From NCBI RefSeq assembly GCF_001540865.1, contig NC_033621.1, positions 20,018,882-20,082,881 of the forward strand: a stretch of 64,000 nucleotides of DNA. Direction: 5' to 3'. The DNA comes from Ananas comosus. Its lineage: Eukaryota > Streptophyta > Magnoliopsida > Poales > Bromeliaceae. The position numbers and the translations under genes are program-made. Positions within the stretch are counted from its first letter, which is position 1. Each line of letters opens with the position of its first letter. Below, piece by piece: positions 55,425 to 64,000 of this stretch. The notes under the pieces are model-generated. The model saw only the letters and a program-made list of their open reading frames with translations. It did no database searches and was not told the DNA's origin.

Positions 55425-56976
55425 TGTCACGCTCCGGATTACACGTTTTCCGGGTACGCCGACAAATCCGCCGTATATAAAAATTTTTTTTCTGTATACG
55501 AAGCGATAGCTGTCTCTATAAAATATACAATACTACAAACAGCAGGGTAGAGCTGAAAAGAACCAAGCAGGTAGAATCTCATATACATACAAACTAACAA
55601 GTACAAAAACACTCGCTCCAGCGAGTTCTAGTATCAGTATGTATATAAGCTCAAAATAAAAACACTACTACCTGCAGCTGGTGACCTCTAGCACGGCGCT
55701 TCGTCGGGTGGGGCTCTAGCTCGCGACGCCCTTACTTCGATCCGCCTTTGAAGACGCAGCAGCCGGAACAGCAGGCTCTGCAAAACACAGGGTAACAACT
55801 GGGCGTGAGAACTACTGTAAAAATAAGTAGTCCTCAGTGGGTACCGCCCTCAAAATCATCGGCTCACCCACTAAAACTACAGTAGAAAATAAGGCTAAAA
55901 GGTAAATCCGGAAAGAAATCCACAGCTACATGCCACTACACTATCCCACTGTGTCTGCTATCAATTCTGACCCAATCTCATTAGGGACTGTGTACGCACC
56001 CATCCCGCCTGTCTAAGCCGCGCTACTTCCACGCTAAACAGTCCGTGGATAACAACTAATCAGCGACAGTAACGCGAAAGCACAAAGCCAGACTCCGGAG
56101 CGGCACTCGTGGGCGCGACCCAACCGAGTATGCAAGCGTATCTCTGTCGAGCTCAATTAGGCTCTCACAGGCTAAAGTCAAGAAAACAGGTCTAACAGTA
56201 CTTCCAACCCCTAGTCACGTGCCCTCGGCACCATCTGATATCGGAACGATCAAATCCGGGTCCGCCGTCAACCACTACGGCACCCACTAATCCAGAACAC
56301 TGTAAACACTACTGTAAAAATCGGCTCGGCATCCTACAACGAGCGTAACTGAAATCTGAACTATCTGGGATACTCACTATGAGGATACTGCAACAGTATA
56401 AAAATACAACGGCCCCTATGGCTAAATCAGGTAGTTCAACATATACCAGGTCCTGAACGCTGGTTTTCTCCTATGTTTTATCCAAGTCCCACATGCATGA
56501 TTAATAACAACTAATAACATGCTCCCAATTCAGTTTATATGTCTAAACATACCTACTTATGAATTTGAGCTAAACAAACAATAACAACTTGTAATATTAA
56601 CGATACATGTCGACCAACAATACTATAGGAGTAGGATTCTGATGATAAACCCACCTTGAATACTAAATCCACCCCGGCGCGACGTTCAGAACGGCGAAAC
56701 CACGCCCTCGCCCGGGCTCCTCGCGATGCTACGACTGCAACCGTATCCTCGAACGGCTTCGCGGCCCAACGTCGACGTCGAATCCGGGCTCCGCGGCTAC
56801 TCCCCCAAGCTCCACCTCGTATGGTTCTCTACTTCACACTAAAAAGAGAAAGCAAACTTAATTAGAGTGCCACCCTTAAGCAGATAAGTGGATAACCATG
56901 CATGGGGGAGAGTGCACGTGGCATCCATAGCCACCCTCAATCTTCACCGACTAAGTTCTATAATATATATATATCA
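55425..56976 (-). repeat. 3' LTR of the gypsy element
   Basis: In plus reading it runs TGTCACGCTCCGG to TATATCA, adjacent to the PPT at 56981-56999. It aligns along its length with 62123-63670. The small open frames near 56.7 kb recur in the other LTR and are not genes. Confidence 0.88.
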
Positions 56977-57037
56977 AAAAGGATACTACATCCTCCCCCA
57001 GTACAAAAAGTTTCGTCCTCGAAACTTAACACATACC

Positions 57038-60000
57038 TCAACACGGGGCATCGAACAGGTTGGGGTAGGACTCCCTCATCACCGTCTCAGGCTCCCAAGT
57101 CGCCTCCCGCTCCTCGTGATTGCTCCACTGCACTTCCACATACGGGATGACCCAGTTGTGCAATTCTTTCGTCTCACGAGCAAGAATCCGCACCGGTCGC
57201 TCCTCGTATCTCAGATCCTCGCCAATCTCTAGTGGAGTGAAGTCAATCACGTGAGAAGGATCGAAAATATATCTTCTCAGAGCCGAGACGTGGAACACAT
57301 CATGGATATCAGCAAGTCGGGGTGGTAGAACAATCCTGTAAGCAACTAGTCCAACTAGCTCCAATACCTCAAAAGGGCCAACGAAACGTGGACTGAGCTT
57401 TCCACGCACTCCAAATCGGCGAATCCCTCTGGACGGCGAGCCTTTAAGAAATATATGATCTCCAACCTGGAACTCCAAGTCTCGTCTCCTATTATCGGCG
57501 TAGCTCCTTTGGCGGCTCTGGGCTATCAAAAGGTGTCGTCGAACAACTCTCACATTTTTCTCAGCCTCTAGCAAAATCTCAGGCCCAAGTGTCCTCCTCT
57601 CACCCACATCACTCCAAAACAACGGGGATCGACACCTACGTCCATACAACGCCTCAAACGGAGCCATCTGAATGCTCGTTTGATAGCTGTTGTTGTACGC
57701 AAACTCTGCTAGTCTCAAGTGTCGATACCACCCTTCTCCAAAATCCAGGACACATGCCCCGAGCATGTCCTCTATAGTCTGAATGGTCTGCTCCGACTGA
57801 CCATCCGTCTGCGGGTGAAACGCTGTGCTGAAATATAACTGAGTCCCCAAAGCTGTCTGTAAACTCCTCCAAAAATGTGACACAAATCTCGGGTCCCGGT
57901 CTGATACGATCGATACTGGTACACCATGTAGCCTGGCAATCTCATCCAGATACAACTGCGCGAGTCTCTCTCTGGACCAGGTGGTCTGAACTGGTAGAAA
58001 GTGAGCAGACTTAGTCAGTCTGTCAACGATCACCCAAATAGCATCATAGCCACCCTGTGCTCTAGGGAACCCCACAACAAAATCCATCGTGATCTGCTCC
58101 CATTTCCACTCGGGCACTGACAGACTCTGAAGCTTGCCAGCAGGTACCTGATGCTCGGCCTTTACTTGTTGACAAGTCAGACACTGAGCCACAAATCTGC
58201 CAATGTCCCTCTTCATCCCGTTCCATCAGAACTGTGCCTTTAAGTCCTTATACATCTTGGTTCCACCAGGGTGAACCGTATAAGGAGAACAATGAGCCTT
58301 TCTCAAAATATCCGCTCGGATCTCTAAATCCACAGGCACACACAGTCGGTCCCTATACCACAGTACTCCCAAACTGTCTAAAGCAAAATCCTCCGCTTGT
58401 CCCCTATCTAACTGCTCTCGAATCCTCAACAAATGCGGATCTCCACTGTATTTCTCCCGGATCCTATCCAACAGAGTGGGCTGCAAGACCAGAGACATCA
58501 GTCTTGCTGTAGACCCAGGGGACACCACCTCAAGCCTCAGCCGCTATAGCTCCTCAAGTAGCAGTCTCTGCTGAGTGATCAACAAACTCAAGCTCTGCGC
58601 TGCCCTCCTGCTCAATGCATCTGCCACTACATTCGCCCAGCCGGGATGATATTGAATACTAATATCATAGTCTTTCAGTAACTCCAACCACCGGCGTTGC
58701 CTCAGATTCAATTCCTTTTGAGTGAACAGATACTTGAGACTTTTATGATCGGTGAAAACCTCGCAGTACTCGCCGTACAAATAATGCCGCCACAGCTTCA
58801 AAGCAAAGACTACCCCGGCAAGCTCCAAATCATGCGTAGGGTAATTCTTCTCATAATCCTTTAACTGCAGTGAAGTATAAGCAATTACCCTACCATGCTG
58901 CATCAGCACACAACCCAGTCCACTGTGCGATGCATCACTGTAGATCACGAATCCTTCCTCCATCACAGGGAGAGCAAGGATAGGAGCTGACATCAATCTT
59001 TGTCTCAGCTCGTCGAAGCTCCTCTCGCAGTCCTCACACCAAACAAACCGAATCCCCTTCCGTGTCAACCTGGTAAGGGGTGTGGAAAGCTTTGCAAAGC
59101 CCTCCACAAACTGACGGTAATATCCGGCTAGTCCAAGAAAACTCCTTACCTCTGTCACCGTCGTCGGTTTGGGCCAATCCCGAATAGCATCAATCTTCTT
59201 CGGGTCTACTACTACTCCCTCTACAGAAATCATGTGGCCCAAGAAAGCGACCTCCCACAACCAAAACTCGCACTTCTTTAACTTGGCATACAGCTTCTTC
59301 TCTCGCAGAAACTGTAGCACAATCCTCAAGTGCTCCTCATGCTCAGCATCATTACGGGAGTAGATCAGAATGTCATCGATGAAGACTACCACAAATCTAT
59401 CCAAGAACGGCTTGAACACTCTGTTCATCAAATCCATGAATGTGGTAGGGGCATTTGACAATCCAAAAGGCATCATGGTAAACTCATAATGCCCGTACCG
59501 AGTCCGAAAAGCCGTCTTGGGAACATCCTCGGCCCTCACCCTCAGCTGGTGGTAACCTGACTGGAGATCAATCTTCGAGAAGACACAAGATCTCTGCAGC
59601 CGATCAAGCAAATCATCAATGCGCGGCAAGGGATACTTGTTCTTGATTATCACTTTATTCAGCCCCCGGTAGTCCACACATAACCTGAGCGAACCATCCT
59701 TCTTTTTTACAAATAACACCGGCGCTCCCCAAGGCGATACACTGGGTCTCAAATATCCCTTGTCCATCAAATCCTGAAGCTGCGCCTTTAGCTCTCTCAG
59801 CTTTGCCGGTTCTATCCTATAAGGTACCTTCGAGATTGGTGTAGTTCCGAGAACCACATCAATCACGAACTCAATTTCCCTCTCCGGCGACATCATCGTC
59901 AACTCAAGGGGAAACACATCCGGAAACTCGCGAACTACAGGAATATCCTCGAGTCCCGGTGTCGCCGTAGGTACCTCTACTACCGTCGCCAGAAACACGA

Positions 60001-60298
60001 CGCATCCTTTGCTCATCAGCTGTCGAGCCCTCGCCAAAGATATCCAAGTAGCGAATAGCGTACTACTGCAGCTCCTAAAAGTAAACTCCTCCTGGCCTGG
60101 CTCGCAAAACGTCACTGTCCTCGCTCCACAGTCGATCGTAGCGTAGTACCGTGCCAGCCAATCCATACCGAGCACAGCGTCGAAGTCCTGCAGCTGCCCT
60201 AAAACCAACAGGTCTGCGGGCAAGATCCACGAATCCAACTGCACTGGACACGACCAACAACACTCTGTAACCCGTAACATATGGTCGGAAATCTGCAC
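57038..60298 (-). pseudogene. gypsy pol (protease end, RT, RNase H, integrase, chromodomain)
   Basis: Three consecutive pieces in one frame order. 58544-60298: the protease tail ([17 protein letters not shown]), RT with [20 protein letters not shown] and [13 protein letters not shown], and RNase H ([20 protein letters not shown]). A TAG follows (near 58545). 58226-58528: the RNase H/integrase linker with the HPGGTKMYKDLKAQF zinc-binding region, then TGA. 57038-58216: WNGMKRDIGRFVAQCLTCQQ, the integrase core (TMDFVVGFP, SDRDPRFVSHFW, QTDGQSEQTIQT), and a chromodomain-like end (VQWSNHEEREATWEPE). The catalytic residues are recognisable, but the stops prevent a full polyprotein. Confidence 0.9.
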
Positions 60299-60307
60299 CT
60301 CTCGTGC

Positions 60308-61828
60308 CTATAACAAAGCTCCGAACTCTAGACCATGCAACAATGCAAATGCTCGGCTAACAAAGGAATGAGATGCACCGGTATCGAAAAGAGTACGAGC
60401 TCTAATGCCAGAGATCAAAACAATACCTGCCACCACTCGGTCGGCTGCTGAAGAGTCCTCCACCCAGGCTGCATATACTCTGCCATTCGGAGCCTGCTGT
60501 CGCCGCTCACCCTGTCGCGGCGCAGATGCCCTGTCCTCCTGGCGGTAACTCTGAGGTGCTCCAGAAATCTGCTGAGATCCGGATGCTGCTGAAGCGATCG
60601 ATGGTGCTGGTGATGCTGCTCGGGGGCAAGCAGACCTCATATGCCTCGGCTGTCCACATCCAAAACATCGGCCCTCACGCTGCTTACACTGCCGGGCCCA
60701 GTGCGGTCCTCCACAAATCACACATGGTGGTAATCCCTGTCACTGCCTCTGCTGTCGCGATCCCCCAGAACGATGACGCCTCGAGAACCCACGACCCTGA
60801 GAACGCGACCGTGGAGGTCTCGGCGGACACCGGCTGCTCGACTGTCCACCCTTATCTGGAGCTGAGCGCTTCCTGTCCTGACTCTGTCCTGCAGCCTGAG
60901 TCCTCTCCCGAATAGATACATCACATCTCTCAACCCAAAGTGCCTGCTCCATCGATGCGTCCACGGTCCTCAACCTCTGCGCCTGAACCAACCGAAAAAT
61001 CTCGGGCCTCAAACCCTGCTCGAAAAGGTACACCCTGTGTGCCTCATCTCTAGCCACAAACGGCACACAGTTCAGGAGTGGCGTGAACTCTCGAATATAC
61101 TCCTGTACTGTCCGGTCCCCCTACTGGATCTTCTTTAAATCCTCCTCGAGCTTCTGTTTCATACTGTTGGGAAAATACATCCCATACAGCATTCCACAGA
61201 ACTGGTCGCATGTCATCTACAAAGTCACCAATTGGTAATCTCTCCTCACTCTCCGCCACCAAGCAAGGGCATCCCCTGTCAAGCAATGCACTCCCAGATG
61301 TACCTGCTCCCGCTCAGGAATGAAAAGATTCTCAAATAACTTCTCCATCGAGCTGACCCAGTCCTCAACAACCCAAGCCTCTATGCATCGGCTATCAAAA
61401 GTCGGCGGATCGAAACGATGAAAGCGAGCGAGTCTCTCAGCCATCTGCTCCTGCTCAGCCTCGGCCATCTGCGATGCCTCACCAACCGGCGCAACTGGCA
61501 CTGAACGAACGAACACTGGTGGTGGTACTACTGTAGCTGGTGCTGCCGCTGGAGCAGTCGGAGGTGGAACAATCTGCTATGGTATGGTACTCTGTGGCGG
61601 GGTGACCCTCTCACACAACCTCTCCAACAACTTCTCCTGCCGCCTCGTCACCTCTGTCAGAGCGGCCAACTGAGCACTCAAGTCGGGGGATGCGCTCGCC
61701 TCTGGTCGTGTACTCTGCTCCTGCCGGGCACTCGACTCTGCCTGCTCAGGCATCTCGGAGGGTCCCACACGATCCTGTGTCAACTGTGCCCGGTCTCGTG
61801 TCGACGGTCGATCTCGACGACGATACAT
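60308..61828 (-). pseudogene. gypsy gag with start of protease
   Basis: Begins MYRRRDRPSTRDRAQLTQDR at 61828. It runs through a coiled-coil-like LTEVTRRQEKLLERLCERV to a stop (about 61577), then the Gag capsid region (EREQVHLGVHCLTGDALAWW), stops near 61217 and 61130, and REFTPLLNCVPFVARDEA. It continues into CCHC zinc-knuckle-like CGGPHWARQCKQREGRC and CFGCGQPRHMRSACP, and reaches the protease active site LFDTGASHSF (about 60385) before a TAG at about 60305. Several stops read as CAG to TAG. Confidence 0.85.
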
Positions 61829-62122
61829 AGCTGCAAAAATAGAACAGGGTCAGATAACACAAATACTCTCGATCCAATCAACGAAAGTCCGGAAGGCTGC
61901 CCCTGTTTCTCCTAAAAATTATGTCGTCTGCAGCCAACATAATTTTGCAGGCCAGAACAGGCACTCCTCCAATCACTCACTCCCCTCAGGGTGAGTTACA
62001 ATAATTAATCATTGACTTTCGCAATAAATCACGCCTCTCCCGTCTTGCTTTCCTAAGGTTTGCCAAACTTAGATTTCTTAGGTCCCAATGACCTAAAGCT
62101 AAGCTTTGATACCAACTTAATC

Positions 62123-63670
62123 TGTTAGGCCCCGGATTACACGTTTTCCGGGCACGCCGACAAATCCGCCATATACAAAGAAATTTTTTCTGTATACGAA
62201 GCGATTGCTGTCTCTGTAAAATATACAATACTACAAACAGTAGGGTAGAGCTGAAAAGAACTAAGCAGATAGAACGAACAAATATCATATACATACAAAC
62301 TAACAAGTACAAAAACACTCGCTCCAGCGAGTTCTAGTATCAGTATGTACACAAGCTCAAAATAAAAACACTATTACCTGCAGCTGGTGATCCTCTAGCA
62401 TGACGTTTCGTCGGGTAGGGCTCTAGCTCGCGACGCCCTTGCCTCGATCCGCCTCTGAAGACGCAGCAGCCGGAATAGCAGGCTCTGCAAAACACAGGGT
62501 AACAACTGGGCGTGAGAACTACTGTAAAAACAAGTAGTTCTCAGTGAGTACCGCCCTCAAAATCATCGACTCACCTACTAAGACTACAGTAGGAAACAAG
62601 GCTAAAAAGTAAATCCGGAAAGAAATCCACAGCTACATGCCACTACACTATCCCACTGTGTCTACTATCAATTCTGACCCAATCTCATTAGGGACTGTGT
62701 ACGCACCCGTCCCGCCTGTTTAAGCCGCGCTACCTCCACGCTAAACAGTCCATGGATAGCAACTAATCAGCGACATCAACGCGAAAGCACAAAGCCAGAC
62801 TCCGGAGGGGCACTCGTGGGCGCGACCCAACTGAGTATGCAAGCGTATCTCTGTCGAGCTCAATCAGACTCTCACAGGCTAAAGTCAAGAAAACAGGTCT
62901 AACAGTACTACCAACCCCTAGTCACGTGCCCTTGGCACCATCTGATATCGAAACGATCAAATCCGGGTCCGCCGTCAACCACTACGGCACCCACTAATCC
63001 AGAACACTGTAAACACTACTGTAAAAATCGGCTCGGCATCCTAGCACGAGCGTAACTGAAATCTGAACTACCTGGGATACTCACTGTGAGGATACTGCAA
63101 CAGTATAAAAATACAACGACCCCTAAGGCTAAATCAGGTAGTTCAACATATGCCAGGTCCCGAACGCTGGTTTTCTCCTATGTTTTATCCAAGTCCCATA
63201 TGCATGATTAATAACAACTGACAACATGCTCTCAATTCAGTTTATATGTCTAAAAAACACCTACTCATGAATTTGAGCTAAACAATAACAACTTGTAATA
63301 TTAACGATACATGTCGACCAACAATACTATAGGAGTAGGATTCCGATGATAAACCCACTTTGAATGCTAAATCCACCCCGGCGCGACGTCGAGAACGGCG
63401 AAACCACGCCCTCGCCCGGACTCCTCGTGATGCTACGACTGCAACCGTATCCTCGAACGGCTCTGCGGCGCGACGTCGACGTCGAATATGAGCTCCGAGG
63501 CTACTCCCCCGAGCTCCACCTTGTATGGTTCTCTACTTCACACTAAAGAGAGAAAGCAAATTTAATTAGAGTGCCACCCTTAAGCAGATAAGTGGATAAG
63601 CATGCATGGGGGAGTGCACGTGGCATCCATAGCCACCCTCAATCTTCACCGACTAAGTTCTATATATATA
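62123..63670 (-). repeat. 5' LTR of the gypsy element
   Basis: In plus reading it starts TGTTAGGCCCCGG and ends in TTCTATATATATA. It aligns with the 3' LTR; visible differences include GTTAGGCC versus GTCACGCT and a small insertion (GAACGAACAAA). Confidence 0.85.
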
Positions 63671-63680
63671 TATATATATA

Positions 63681-64000
63681 TAGAGTGAGGCTACTATGCT
63701 ATAGGAAGCACGGAGCCTTCCGTGCTTCCAGCTCGTTTTCGATGTTGCGACTTTCGAATCGTCGATCGGCTCCGTTAAACTTGATCTAGAGTATTTGGAG
63801 TACCTAGAAAATAAATTTTATTATTTTTCGATATCATTTGCCTAGTGATCGAATGGGCTCAAAATCAACAAATTTCAATGGCCGTAGTGAGCCGTTTGCA
63901 AGTTTAACGGTGTAGAAATATCCAAATCACGTGAAATTTTGATAGAAAATTCTTTATACTATATAAAACAAGATCAATATCTTTGATTTAAAATTTTAAT
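63681..64000. mobile_element. fold-back MITE, family F1, copy cut by window end
   Basis: Starts AGAGTGAGGCTACTATGC and contains GGAAGCACGGAGCC, TTCCGTGCTTCC (a palindromic pair), CTCCGTTAAACTTGATCTA, TTTTTCGATATCATTTGCC and AGTTTAACGGTGTAGAAA, as in the copy at 2768-3309. The right end lies outside the window. Confidence 0.7.

Larger units (their letters stand above)
55425..63670 (-). mobile_element. Ty3/gypsy (Tekay/Del-like) element, complete but decayed
   Basis: Minus-strand element with two LTRs of about 1.55 kb: the 5' LTR at 62123-63670 and the 3' LTR at 55425-56976. A PBS-like TTGGTATCAAAGC (62099-62111) follows the 5' LTR. A polypurine tract GGGGGAGGATGTAGTATCC (56981-56999) precedes the 3' LTR. 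Internal order is gag, protease, RT, RNase H, integrase and chromodomain-like C-terminus, which defines Ty3/gypsy chromoviruses. The coding region has at least five premature stops. The LTRs differ at scattered sites and small indels. The outer end of the 5' LTR runs into (TA)n and an F1 MITE, so no target duplication could be checked. Confidence 0.9.

Noticed and set aside
56656..56865. 69-aa open frame
   Set aside because: Lies in the gypsy LTR and recurs in the other LTR at 63.4 kb with a changed frame, so it is not a gene.

Overview
This is a plant nuclear window, most likely from a monocot. The evidence is spliced genes with plant protein families (a BTB/POZ-NPH3-like protein, a GH18 chitinase, a PLS-class pentatricopeptide repeat protein, a CYP71-type P450 remnant), a very GC-rich first exon next to AT-rich non-coding DNA, and a dense load of plant transposons. 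The species is not proven; a pineapple-like monocot is a guess. There is no bacterial or viral operon structure and no CRISPR array. Five single N characters (9821, 16287, 17575, 21445, 23688) mark assembly joins, and two of them sit between perfect direct duplicates of about 145 bp that look artefactual.

Layout. 1-1615: end of a Ty3/gypsy LTR, with an array of GACC...GGTC motifs at a 34-bp period. 1914-3309: three fold-back MITEs separated by (TA)n. 3310-4470: extremely AT-rich DNA. 4471-7859: mostly unassigned, with two weak exon-like islands. 7860-9890: CACTA, gypsy-LTR, MITE and hAT-like pieces. 10820-11423: a frameshifted P450 fragment. 12224-21415 (minus): a two-exon BTB/POZ gene whose 7.55-kb intron carries a complete non-autonomous Sirevirus-like LTR element (13988-18833, TSD CCGGA), itself hit by a Tourist-like element. 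22093-23690: a hAT-like element and an orphan gypsy gag. 24195-28320 (minus): a decayed L1-type LINE. 29007-36757: MITEs, a very old copia element (minus) and a TRIM-like mini-LTR element. 38127-44744 (plus): a copia element with one uninterrupted 1341-aa polyprotein but a truncated 5' LTR. 45834-47971 (minus): a GH18 gene rebuilt here as two exons with a signal peptide; its intron holds a tRNA-derived SINE with a perfect 16-bp TSD. 49411-49452: a 42-bp LINE-tail insertion with a perfect 21-bp TSD. 52119-54005 (minus): an intronless PPR gene. 54093-54882: another Tourist-like element. 55425-63670 (minus): a complete but decayed Tekay/Del-like gypsy element with two LTRs. 63681-64000: a MITE cut by the window edge.

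How the parts relate. Three host genes (BTB, GH18, PPR) appear able to code for protein; the P450 does not. The most interesting relationship is that the LINE, the SINE in the GH18 intron and the 42-bp micro-insertion all end in the same roughly 35-nt tail with a GGTAGC/GCTACC hairpin followed by oligo(A). This points to one LINE machinery mobilising a SINE through a shared 3' tail. Several premature stops in the gypsy element read as CAG to TAG or TGG to TGA, as expected from deamination of methylated cytosine. All alignments were done by eye, so percentages and boundaries are approximate.
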